From contig NZ_RCZG01000001.1 in the NCBI RefSeq assembly GCF_006439015.1, forward strand, positions 897,557 through 961,556: a stretch of DNA of 64,000 nt, read 5' to 3'. How positions within the stretch are numbered: the first letter of the stretch is position 1; every line of letters starts with the position of its first letter. The notes under the pieces were generated by a model, which was not told the origin of the DNA, did no database searches, and saw only the letters and a list, made by a program, of their open reading frames with translations. Of the stretch, positions 57,224 to 64,000 are shown one piece after another. The position numbers and the translations under genes are program-made. This DNA is from Mycolicibacterium hodleri. Lineage in GTDB: Bacteria; Actinomycetota; Actinomycetes; Mycobacteriales; Mycobacteriaceae.

Positions 57224-58929
57224 GGGTGGTAGTCCGGGTTCGGGACTGGGAACCCGCGGGGTCCCAATGGAAAGGTTGGCGGTGGCAGGTTCTGTGGTGG
57301 CGCGATCGTGTCGTCGGGCAGGCCTGCGAGTACCGCTGCCATGTTGTAGCCGCTCATCCGTAGTTCTCCGTTGTCACCGAAGCGCGGGTATTCGGAATGT
57401 CCATAAGCACGTTCGTGCCATTGCCCATCACCATAGGGCGCTGGCAGACCGGCACCGGAGTTCACCGACAGCTCGGTGAATCCGGGCACGTCGCTCAGCG
57501 GGGGCCCGAAGGACCCCATGTTGGCGATCGTCGTGGGCACCCCGTCGGTCACGCCGTCCATGAAGTAGGCGTGCCCTGGCGCGACGCCGAGCTGCGAGGC
57601 ATTGGCAAGCTCGCCGCCGGGCGATCCGTAGAGCACGACGTTGTCGACCGGCGCGCCGCCCTCCTGCAGGGCCAGGCTGGTGGTGAGCGACCCGTAGGAA
57701 TGGCCGAACGCGGTGAGTTCCTGGTCAGGGATGTTCGACGTCGCGCCGACGCCCTGCAGGAAGTGATTCAACGGCCCGGCCCCAGCTTTGGCCATCGCGT
57801 CGTCGGTGACGTCGAGATTCATGCCCGGCGCTTCATAGCCGAGCCAGGCGATGGTCGCGACCGAATCTGGGTTTGGCACCCCGCCTGCGAGCTGCCGAAG
57901 TTCGACGGCCTGATCGTGCTGAGCGATGATCTCGCCGGTCATGCCGTCCACGCTGCCGCGCACGTTGGTGGTCATCCCGCCGACGGTGACGCCCACTTGC
58001 TTGGCGTTGTCGACGTCGCCGGTCGCGACCGCGGCTAGAACGTTCTTCTGGTTGCTGGTGGTGTCCAGGAGCAGCAGTCCCGTTCCTGGGTGGTTACGCA
58101 GGGTGATCTGCAGCTGCTGGAGGTCGGCGAGCTTGTTGTGGGCCGCTTCGTTCGCGTAGAGCTGGCTGGGGTTGGGATGGCCGACATGGTGTGCGTCGAG
58201 GGCGTCGACGGTGGCTTGGGCCTTGGAGATCTCGCCGGGCAGGCGGGCTGCGTTGACCTGTTCACGAATCGCCGATGGGACGCCTTCGAGGTTGCCTATC
58301 TCTACGGGTCGATAGTGGGCCAGGTCCTCGCGCCGGGTGGGGGTCAGCGAGTCCCACCACCTCTTGACGTCCTTCGGGTTCGTACTCTTCGGGGGCACCG
58401 ATGGCACCCCGACGGGCGGGCCTGCGTTCGGGATTGGTTCCTTGCCGATTGCCATGTCGATGGCCTTGGCGAGTTCGGCGTCGACCCGTGCCCCCTCGGC
58501 CAAGATGGCGTTCAGCCGCTCTTGCAGCTGCATCTGCTTGAGCATGATCTCCATCGGATCGGCACCGGCGCTTCCCGGCCCCGCCTCGACGGTGCTGCCG
58601 ATCGGGTCGATCGCCATGCCCATGCCGTCAGCGTCGCAGCGCAGCTGCGCGAGGTCTGATTTCACCTGCTCGACGTCGTCGGCGGCCTTGCTCGCGGCCT
58701 GCGCCACCGCGAGCGCCTCGTTGCCGTGGGCATCGAGATCCCAGCGGGTCTGGCCGATCGCCGTCTTCGCAGCCTCGGAGGCGTCACCACCCCATGTGCC
58801 GAACGCAGGCAGATTCGCGATCCCGTTTGAGGCTTCGAATGCCGCCTCGGCGCGGTTGCGGGTGGCGTGAAAGACCTCTCGGACGTCGCCCGCGTTCCAG
58901 CGGTCGATGTCTTCGACTGAAACCGTCAC
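57220..58929 (-). CDS. DUF1023-type alpha/beta hydrolase with WXG-like N-terminal helices
   Basis: From GTG 58929 the protein has 569 residues. The first 140 are helical and resemble ESX-type WXG100 hairpins (FGTWGGDASEAAKTAIGQTR). A Pro-rich linker follows (GPPVGVPSVPPKS), then the alpha/beta hydrolase core with nucleophile elbow TAFGHSYGSLTTSLAL near residue 440. Length and neighbours match Rv2797c in M. tuberculosis. It could be a secreted esterase or toxin-like effector; no export signal other than the WXG-like part. Frame upstream to 59076 overlaps the next gene and is excluded. Confidence 0.83.
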   Translation of the reverse strand: MTVSVEDIDRWNAGDVREVFHATRNRAEAAFEASNGIANLPAFGTWGGDASEAAKTAIGQTRWDLDAHGNEALAVAQAASKAADDVEQVKSDLAQLRCDADGMGMAIDPIGSTVEAGPGSAGADPMEIMLKQMQLQERLNAILAEGARVDAELAKAIDMAIGKEPIPNAGPPVGVPSVPPKSTNPKDVKRWWDSLTPTRREDLAHYRPVEIGNLEGVPSAIREQVNAARLPGEISKAQATVDALDAHHVGHPNPSQLYANEAAHNKLADLQQLQITLRNHPGTGLLLLDTTSNQKNVLAAVATGDVDNAKQVGVTVGGMTTNVRGSVDGMTGEIIAQHDQAVELRQLAGGVPNPDSVATIAWLGYEAPGMNLDVTDDAMAKAGAGPLNHFLQGVGATSNIPDQELTAFGHSYGSLTTSLALQEGGAPVDNVVLYGSPGGELANASQLGVAPGHAYFMDGVTDGVPTTIANMGSFGPPLSDVPGFTELSVNSGAGLPAPYGDGQWHERAYGHSEYPRFGDNGELRMSGYNMAAVLAGLPDDTIAPPQNLPPPTFPLGPRGFPVPNPDYHP

Positions 58930-58945
58930 TGCAGCGGCGGCCCGA

Positions 58946-59278
58946 CTACAGTCCCAGATCCACTGACGGGATGGCATCACCAGAGGCCGCGACGTTCTCA
59001 GCGCTCCGCTCGTCGGTCCCTTCATACGCGGCGGCGCCCGACTGCAGCCCCGTGCTGTGACGCACCAGGGAGGCAAACAGCACCGAACTGTCGGTCTGCC
59101 ACCGCTCCACCGCAGTGCTCAACGCGGCAGCAGCTCCCGAAGGCACACCCCGCTGCGCGGCCTCGATCCGTCCATCCGCCGCCCCGTGCTTCGAGCGGAG
59201 ATCATCAGCGTGGAAGTCCACCGTCGACGCTGACATCCGGAGATCAGTCGGCACCACGCGCATCTCACCCGCGGACAT
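58946..59278 (-). CDS. ESX/WXG100-like small protein
   Basis: The 110-residue product is all-helical with a central turn and Trp (LSTAVERWQTDSSVLF), the shape of Esx-type proteins, although the W is not followed by a clear xG. It lies 16 bp before the hydrolase gene and heads the three-gene operon, the position Rv2798c has in M. tuberculosis. Partnering with the WXG-like part of the hydrolase for type VII secretion is a reasonable inference. Confidence 0.75.
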   Translation of the reverse strand: MSAGEMRVVPTDLRMSASTVDFHADDLRSKHGAADGRIEAAQRGVPSGAAAALSTAVERWQTDSSVLFASLVRHSTGLQSGAAAYEGTDERSAENVAASGDAIPSVDLGL

Positions 59279-59486
59279 GACACCCCCTTGAACGACCTAC
59301 ACCACGTTTACCTCAGGATACGGGCGGGCCGATGGCGTCGACCGCACCAAAGTGAAGGTCGCGTTCGGAGGCGGGCGTGGTTGCCCGTAAAAACCCGGGG
59401 GCTTGCTGAGGCTGCCGGGCTGGCGCCGAACACCCGGGCGCTGGGACGTTCCTGCGCCGGATCTCGCACGTCCGCATTGCCATTCA

Positions 59487-60158
59487 CTACCGATTACGTG
59501 CCGAGATCCCGGCGCCTCGACAAGGTCCGCACCGCGCGATGGGTTGGGCCAGCAGTCGATCGGCGTTCCTACTGGTCAGCTCTCGCCAACTGGAAGCGCC
59601 GGGCGGCGGCGCCGCGGCATCGATTGATGCCAAATGCGCGTCGACGCCAGCGGCCAGCGTCAAGCACGAATCGCTGCCGTAAACGATGTGAGCGGTGCCC
59701 GCGACGTCGGCTAGGACCGGAAGCTGGATCGGCAACGGTGTCCCGGCCGTGTCGAACCACAAAGCGCGCATGGCATCTCGCCATGACGCTCCACCCTCCC
59801 CCTGACCGAAGAGCTCGACGCGATCGCCGAAGAAGGCCAGCGCTGCACCCGAATGTGGCATTAGGACTCGCATGTCGGAATACCTCCGAAGGACGCCAGC
59901 GAACACTAGGTCAGTGTTCGAACGGGTGCTGTCGAACATGAACTCCAACATCGGTCGCGGCCGGCCAAGTGCGGTCCGCTGCCACCCGACCGGCGACGTG
60001 GGATGGACCAAGAGCACCGCCCGCTGCGCGTTCTGTTCCGCCCAGACAGTTTCGAAGAGCGCATCACCGAGGTAGTGGCCATCGATGTTCGACTCGAGGA
60101 TGACGCCCGACGCCCCGAGCGTGTCAAGCGCCCGAGCGCGGCTGTCGAGGAGCGGTGG
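59487..60158 (-). pseudogene. 5'-truncated amidohydrolase (ACMSD-like)
   Basis: The minus frame reads ALDTLGASGVILESNIDGHY, LLVHPTSPVGW, LEFMFDSTRSNTDLVFAGVL and VLMPHSGAALAFFGDRVELF, a clear match to the metal-dependent amidohydrolases of the 2-amino-3-carboxymuconate semialdehyde decarboxylase family. The N-terminal third with the HxH metal motif is missing: an in-frame TGA lies at 60159-60161 and nothing similar is found beyond it. A GTG at 60017 could start a 176-residue product, but it would lack the metal site. Bases 59279-59486 beside it hold nothing recognisable. Confidence 0.72.
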
Positions 60159-60162
60159 TCAA

Positions 60163-60184
60163 GCGAACAAGGCCACTTGTTCGC
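60163..60184. promoter_or_regulatory. Inverted repeat GCGAACAAG-N4-CTTGTTCGC
   Basis: Two exact 9-bp arms separated by GCCA lie directly upstream of the amidohydrolase relic. It may be an operator or hairpin left from the former gene's boundary. Confidence 0.4.
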
Positions 60185-60465
60185 ATCAGCTATCGCAGCA
60201 AACTAGAAATTGAATACTGTAAATCGTTTTCAACATCTGAGCAACAGTTGAACCATTCGCCCTAATGTCGCTGTCTCTGATTTTCTCAGCGAAAATATCT
60301 GACGGACAATGACTTTGAGGCGGAACCAGCGACTCACTTAGGACGTGCGACTTCAACTAACGTCGGCAAGTCGCGGGCGAGCGATTGGCAGGGTTTGCCA
60401 CAGCGCTGCATCAATAGATCGCCCGATCGTCACCGATTGTCGAATTCTTGATCTAATCTCAGCGG
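60185..60465. other. AT-rich promoter region of the GH26/partner-switch operon
   Basis: These 281 bp are markedly richer in A+T than their surroundings and contain no gene. TCTAAT at about 60452, 9 bp before the GTG at 60466, is a -10-like element that would give a nearly leaderless transcript; no clear matching -35 was found. Confidence 0.4.
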
Positions 60466-61344
60466 GTGGCAAATCCACGGGATCGCAAGTTCGGCCTCAC
60501 TAAGGGGGGCGGACCGTTTGCTGACGATCTCATGACCACCGCGAGGGCTGTCGGTCGGCGACTCGACTGGGTGCTGTGGTACCAGGACTTCCTGTCCGAG
60601 CCGCCCGTCGTCGAACTCGATGGCGTCAGGCAGTTGGGCGCCCAGCCGATCATCACGTGGGAACCCTGGCTGTGGGGGGCGCCGGACGTGCCGATGATGC
60701 CGATGCTGCAAGCCGGCACCTATGACGAGCATCTACGACTCTGGGCCGCGCACCTTCGAGACTGGGGCTCGGTCGTGTATCTGAGATTCGGCCATGAGTT
60801 CAACGGCCATTGGTATCCGTGGGGCCAAGCGGCGGGTACGCAACCAGCGGCCTACGTCGAGGTGTGGCGGCGTATTCACAACATATTCGCGCAAGAGGGC
60901 GCCACCTGTGCGCAGTGGGTCTGGTCACCGGGCGCCGGTTTGACAGCGGGCGAACCCCTCGAGCGGTGGTATCCCGGCGACGACTACGTCGACGTCATCG
61001 GCATTGATGGCTACAACTGGGGAACCTGCCAGGATTGGAGTGCCTGGGCTGACCCCGCCGCCCTGTTCGACGCATCGTTCGCCGAGATAAGGGCAGTCGC
61101 GCCCAATAAACCGGTGGTGATCACCGAGGTGGCTTGCGCCGAAGCAGGTGGCAGCAAGCCGGCGTGGATTGCGGCGCTAGTGGACTACCTGACCGCGCAG
61201 CCCGAGGTCAGTGGCTTCATCTGGTTCGACCACGACAAAGAGACTGATTGGCGCATCGAAAGCTCCTCTGCATCTGCCGCGGCGATGGCCACCGCGCTGC
61301 GGGGCATCGCCGCCACCCAACAGGACTGCGGGGCCTCGACGTGA
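60466..61344 (+). CDS. GH26-like glycoside hydrolase
   Basis: The 292-residue protein starts at GTG 60466 and has PIITWEPWLWG, the acid/base Glu in LRFGHEFNGHWYPWG near residue 110, WVWSPGAG, DVIGIDGYNWG near residue 185 and the likely nucleophile Glu in PVVITEVACAE near residue 220. This is the GH26 beta-mannanase/lichenase pattern. No signal peptide is visible, which is odd for a polysaccharide hydrolase. Its stop overlaps the next start (GTGA), so it is made with a signalling phosphatase. Confidence 0.82.
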   Translation: MANPRDRKFGLTKGGGPFADDLMTTARAVGRRLDWVLWYQDFLSEPPVVELDGVRQLGAQPIITWEPWLWGAPDVPMMPMLQAGTYDEHLRLWAAHLRDWGSVVYLRFGHEFNGHWYPWGQAAGTQPAAYVEVWRRIHNIFAQEGATCAQWVWSPGAGLTAGEPLERWYPGDDYVDVIGIDGYNWGTCQDWSAWADPAALFDASFAEIRAVAPNKPVVITEVACAEAGGSKPAWIAALVDYLTAQPEVSGFIWFDHDKETDWRIESSSASAAAMATALRGIAATQQDCGAST

Positions 61345-62576
61345 GTACCAAGTCATTCATCCAGCACACACTGCCCCCGCAGGTCGAGGAGGACCGGCTG
61401 CGCTCGGTCGAACAGCTGTACCTTCTCGACACCCCTCCAGAAGAGCGCTTCGCACAAATCACCCGGATGGCGCGGAGTGCGTTCGACCTTCCGATGGCGG
61501 CGATCTCACTGCTCGATCGGGACCGGCAATGGTTCAAACAGATGGACGGGCTCGGCGTGCAAAACAGTGTCCCACGCCCACAAACGGTATGCGCGGCAAC
61601 CATCCTTCGTGCCTACGAGCATCCCGAGGACCCGGGTTTGATCATCGAAGACACCCGGGAATCCGCATTCAACGAGCTGCCCGGGATCTGCGCCGACAGC
61701 GGAATCAGGTTCTATGCAGGATATCCGCTCTACGGACCGGGCGGGCACGCCGTCGGCACCTTCTGCGTCTACGACACCAAACCCCGGCAGCTGAGTTCCT
61801 CGCAACGGCGGACCTTCGTCGAGCTGGCCGCCTGGGCTCAGCGGGAGTTGCAGAGCACCGACGACCTCGAACGCGCCGCAACCGTTCAGCGCCAATTACT
61901 TCCGCCCACACTCGGTGACCTACCGGGCTACAGCGTCTGTGCGATGTGCTTGCCCGCGTATGCGGTCGGCGGTGACTTCTACGACCACTATCCGGTGCAG
62001 GGCGGGATGATCTTCACTGTCGCCGATGTGATGGGCAAAGGTCTCGGTGCGGCGATATTGACAGCCGTCGTGCGCTCGGCGCTGCGTGGCGCGTCCCGCG
62101 CAATGGAGTGGGTAGGCAGCGACAACGACCTCACCGGTGCCGTCAGCGCCGCATCCTTGCAGCTCATCGACGACCTCAGCAGCACCGATAGCTTTGTGAC
62201 GCTGTTTCACCTGAAGTTGGCGACGGAAGACGGCTCTATGCAATACGTCGATGCGGGACACGGATTCGCCGCCCTGGTTCGTCGCGACGGCACGGTGCAG
62301 CAGCTCAACGGTGACGGCCTGCCACTGGGTGTGCTTGCCGAGGACAGCTGGACCGCGCATGACGCCAGTCTCCAACCGGGAGACACGCTCGTCATCGCGT
62401 CCGATGGCATCTTGGACCTGGTCGGCGAGGTCGACGATCTGCCTGAAGCACTGAAATTCATTGGACAACACCCTGATCCCGCAGATCTATGTGCACAGGC
62501 GCGCGCGCTGGCGGCGTCCAAGACGACTTTGGACGACGTCACCATCGTGGCGGTCCGTCGCGAGCTTCCACCGTGA
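61341..62576 (+). CDS. GAF-PP2C (SpoIIE/RsbU-type) serine phosphatase
   Basis: The 411-residue protein has an N-terminal GAF domain (about 25-175; LPMAAISLLDRDRQWFKQ, FYAGYPLYGP) and a PP2C SpoIIE domain with AYAVGGDFYDHY, FTVADVMGKGLGAA and VIASDGILDLVGE, which supply the metal-binding Asp residues. It should dephosphorylate the STAS protein encoded after it in response to a signal bound by GAF. The GTG at 61341 overlaps the GH26 stop by 4 nt. Confidence 0.92.
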   Translation: MSTKSFIQHTLPPQVEEDRLRSVEQLYLLDTPPEERFAQITRMARSAFDLPMAAISLLDRDRQWFKQMDGLGVQNSVPRPQTVCAATILRAYEHPEDPGLIIEDTRESAFNELPGICADSGIRFYAGYPLYGPGGHAVGTFCVYDTKPRQLSSSQRRTFVELAAWAQRELQSTDDLERAATVQRQLLPPTLGDLPGYSVCAMCLPAYAVGGDFYDHYPVQGGMIFTVADVMGKGLGAAILTAVVRSALRGASRAMEWVGSDNDLTGAVSAASLQLIDDLSSTDSFVTLFHLKLATEDGSMQYVDAGHGFAALVRRDGTVQQLNGDGLPLGVLAEDSWTAHDASLQPGDTLVIASDGILDLVGEVDDLPEALKFIGQHPDPADLCAQARALAASKTTLDDVTIVAVRRELPP

Positions 62577-62633
62577 CACACCGGCTGCCGGATACCCCGG
62601 CAGGCGATTCCATTGAGCCTGGTGAAGTGGTAG

Positions 62634-62812
62634 CTGGCTGCCATCGCGATTTTGGTGCTGGCTTCGGTGATCGGAATCGTGCGGCTCTGCTACGGCGCGA
62701 TCTCGGTTCTGGGCGTCGGAGTGAACCTGTTCTGGGTGTTGTTCGACGTAATTATCTCAGCGTGGTGTTCCAGGCGGTGCGCTACCGCTGCCATGAATCA
62801 GAAGGGACGTGA
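62634..62812 (+). pseudogene. Relic of a membrane glycosyltransferase C-terminus, frameshifted
   Basis: After an in-frame TAG, one frame reads AIAILVLASVIGIVRLCYGA and VGVNLFWVLFDVIIS, two hydrophobic helices; the next frame continues SVVFQAVRYRCHESEGT and a stop at 62812. Joined, the two halves resemble the end of cellulose-synthase-like family 2 glycosyltransferases (FNLFWxxFDLxIL-SVVxRAVRYR). The catalytic part is missing and a frameshift splits the remainder. It lies between the phosphatase and STAS genes. Confidence 0.55.
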
Positions 62813-63159
62813 TGAGTAATTTCGCTCAGCACACATTGGAATCCGGCGTCGTCGTAGTCAGACCGACCGGACGGCTCAATATGACGGCGGCGCGGATGCT
62901 CCGCCAAGAATTGCAAGCCCTCGTCGAGAGTGGAGAGAAGCGCGTCGTCGTCGACCTCAGTGGAACCGTGTACATCGATTCCTCGGGGCTGGGTGCATTG
63001 ATCTCCGGACTCAAGATTGCCAGGCAAGCTGGGGGCGATCTGCGCGTCGCCGCACCTAACCGCCAGGCCGTCACGGTGCTCGAGATGACAAACTTGAGCC
63101 GGGTTCTGCGAGTACATCCCTCCCCGGAAGGCGCATTCGGTGACAGCGACGGATCCTGA
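62812..63159 (+). CDS. STAS-domain anti-sigma factor antagonist
   Basis: The 115-residue protein is one STAS domain with TGRLNMTAARML, VVVDLSGTVYIDSSGLGAL (phosphoacceptor Ser57 or Ser58) and a C-terminal helix. In the dephosphorylated form it should bind the RsbW-like kinase encoded next and free the kinase's target. AGAAGGGA at 62799-62806 supports the ATG at 62812, which touches the stop of the preceding relic. Confidence 0.93.
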   Translation: MSNFAQHTLESGVVVVRPTGRLNMTAARMLRQELQALVESGEKRVVVDLSGTVYIDSSGLGALISGLKIARQAGGDLRVAAPNRQAVTVLEMTNLSRVLRVHPSPEGAFGDSDGS

Positions 63160-63559
63160 ACGGCTCCGGGTACTCGAGACGATCATCGGCCCAGAGACAC
63201 TCGAGGACATCCAACGGCTCCTCGACGATCTGTGGTCAGCCTGCGACATTCCGGAACTGGTGCAGATCCACACCGATCTCGCCGCCGGCGAGATCGGCGC
63301 CAACATCGTCGAGCACGCCGCGAACGGCAGTCCGGTGCGGTTGCGCATGGAGGTCCAGATGTCATCAGAGGCCTTGCGCATCCACTTCACCGACGACGGT
63401 CGGCCGGCGCCGGTCGATTTGTCGCGAGTAACAATGCCCGCGGCGATGTCCGAACGCGGGCGTGGACTGGCCATCGCAATCCGCGTGCTCGATCAGCTCT
63501 CCTACCAACGTGACAGCGAAGGCAATCACTGGACCCTTGTGCATCGACTCGATTCTTGA
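63140..63559 (+). CDS. RsbW/SpoIIAB-like anti-sigma serine kinase
   Basis: The 139-residue product starts at GTG 63140, inside the STAS gene (20-nt overlap). It has a GHKL ATPase fold: N-box AGEIGANIVEHAANG near residue 52, IHFTDDGRPAP near residue 85 and the lid/G-box SERGRGLAIAIRVLDQLSY near residue 108. Such kinases phosphorylate the STAS partner and hold back a sigma factor or other effector. No sigma factor gene lies in the window. Confidence 0.92.
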   Translation: MTATDPERLRVLETIIGPETLEDIQRLLDDLWSACDIPELVQIHTDLAAGEIGANIVEHAANGSPVRLRMEVQMSSEALRIHFTDDGRPAPVDLSRVTMPAAMSERGRGLAIAIRVLDQLSYQRDSEGNHWTLVHRLDS

Positions 63560-63621
63560 TAGCAGTACACAAAGTTCTCACGAAGCCAGCCAGGAGTGCG
63601 GTCAGTAGTGGTTTGAAGGAC

Positions 63622-63759
63622 TTACAGTTCGAGGCCGTCTACATCGATGGTGCGGCTGCGGTCGGCGGTGTGCACGCGGCCGAACGTGCCGTCTTGTGGG
63701 TCGCCGGGCAGGTGCACGCGAACGCGGGTGCCTGGCGAGTAGTGGTCTGTGGCTGTCAT
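63622..63759 (-). CDS. Small hypothetical protein, 45 residues
   Basis: The ATG at 63759 overlaps the stop of the upstream reading frame by 4 nt (ATGA) and opens a 45-residue frame: TATDHYSPGTRVRVHLPGD, then DGTFGRVHTADRSRTIDVDG. The sequence looks like a small beta-barrel (KOW or SH3-like) protein. Coupled spacing and composition support a real gene. It converges on the RsbW-like gene. No named family known to me. Confidence 0.55.
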   Translation of the reverse strand: MTATDHYSPGTRVRVHLPGDPQDGTFGRVHTADRSRTIDVDGLEL

Positions 63760-63966
63760 CGCCTGCCCCGCTGGGCTTTCCGGTGGCGGCGGTGCATGTC
63801 CGTGCGCCAGGCCTCGGTGCCGCGGTGGGCATCAGCGGCGAGCTCGGCGTAGTCGTCCCCGTCATAGGGCGGTGGTGACCAGCCCTCTTCGGCACGTCGC
63901 CACGGCAGGAACGCCCCGGCGTGAATTGCCGTCCGCTCTTCCGGCGGCAGGGTTTTCGAGCATCAT
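63756..63966 (-). pseudogene. Small hypothetical gene with a frameshift near its start
   Basis: A protein-like frame reads LPPEERTAIHAGAFLPWRRA, GWSPPPYDGDDYAELAADAH and TEAWRTDMHRRHRKAQRGRR before the stop at 63756, but it has no start codon because a TGA precedes it. The well-placed ATG at 63966 (GGAGG 7 nt upstream) is in another frame that soon stops. Removing one T from the TTTT at 63953-63956 joins them into about 69 residues. Either a real frameshift or a sequencing error in a homopolymer. Confidence 0.55.
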
Positions 63967-64000
63967 GCGATTGCCTCCATTTCTGCTGCGGCCGTGGCGT
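63963..64000 (-). CDS. C-terminal end of a gene cut by the right window edge
   Basis: The last bases encode ATAAAEMEAIA and a TGA at 63963-63965 that overlaps the ATG of the frameshifted gene (ATGA). Only 11 residues are visible; function cannot be judged. Confidence 0.45.
   Translation of the reverse strand, partial: ATAAAEMEAIA

Noticed and set aside
59288..59941. 217-codon plus-strand frame starting after the ESX-like gene
   Set aside because: Arg-rich composition of an antisense shadow; the opposite strand clearly encodes the amidohydrolase relic.

Overview
The window is high-GC actinobacterial DNA and almost certainly comes from a fast-growing environmental mycobacterium (Mycolicibacterium type). 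Supporting signs are a mycothiol-dependent formaldehyde dehydrogenase (mscR) followed by its metallo-beta-lactamase partner, an mmpS-mmpL pair, two DUF732 secreted proteins, a DosS/DosT-type redox sensor kinase, an LppA-family lipoprotein next to an alpha/beta hydrolase and a small ESX-like protein, and frequent GTG starts with 4-nt ATGA/GTGA overlaps. No rRNA, tRNA, CRISPR array or insertion sequence was seen.

Layout. 1-13.5 kb: metabolic genes (homocysteine methyltransferase 3' portion cut by the window edge, DODA-type dioxygenase, mscR and MBL hydrolase, SABATH-like methyltransferase, acyl-CoA dehydrogenase, Hsp70-like membrane protein, oxidoreductases, glycogen phosphorylase). 13.5-22.6 kb: cell-envelope region with duplicated DUF732 genes, mmpS-mmpL and its exported neighbour, a proline/threonine-rich anchored protein and a PE-PPE-domain hydrolase. 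22.6-33.7 kb: a ten-gene catabolic operon on the minus strand (SIS-domain protein, PfkB kinase, Asp/Glu racemase, amidohydrolase, polysaccharide-deacetylase-like hydrolase, complete oligopeptide-type ABC importer, GntR/FCD regulator), nearly all translationally coupled and headed by a perfect 22-bp palindrome. The SIS plus PfkB pair resembles the deglycase/kinase pair of Amadori-product (fructosamine) pathways; the extra hydrolases make the whole combination unusual, and it is the best candidate for an undescribed system here. 33.7-42.2 kb: PaiB-like protein, class I aldolase, zinc-ribbon SDR, VTT membrane protein, exported GH5-like protein, orphan TctC lipoprotein and a DosS-like kinase.

42.2-48.2 kb is a copper island: two tandem TACCC-N5-GGGTA operators, an HMA chaperone, a CPC-type P-type ATPase, an OmpR-type two-component system, a Met-rich DUF305 lipoprotein and a DUF302 protein. 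48-56 kb holds an unknown protein, relics of sulfide-oxidation genes, a 1-Cys peroxiredoxin, a low-GC diguanylate cyclase and a large M4 metallopeptidase. 56.5-59.3 kb is a lipoprotein/hydrolase/ESX-like operon. 60.4-63.6 kb is a GH26-like hydrolase translationally coupled to a partner-switching module (GAF-PP2C phosphatase, STAS antagonist, RsbW-like kinase) that contains a decayed glycosyltransferase C-terminus. The right edge holds three short overlapping minus-strand genes, one of them frameshifted at a run of four T.

Three further gene relics (ABC ATPase tail at 20.8 kb, MBL and sulfide:quinone reductase tails at 49.5-49.8 kb, amidohydrolase at 59.5-60.2 kb) show ongoing gene decay. All functional calls come from reading the sequence and recalling families; no search was run.
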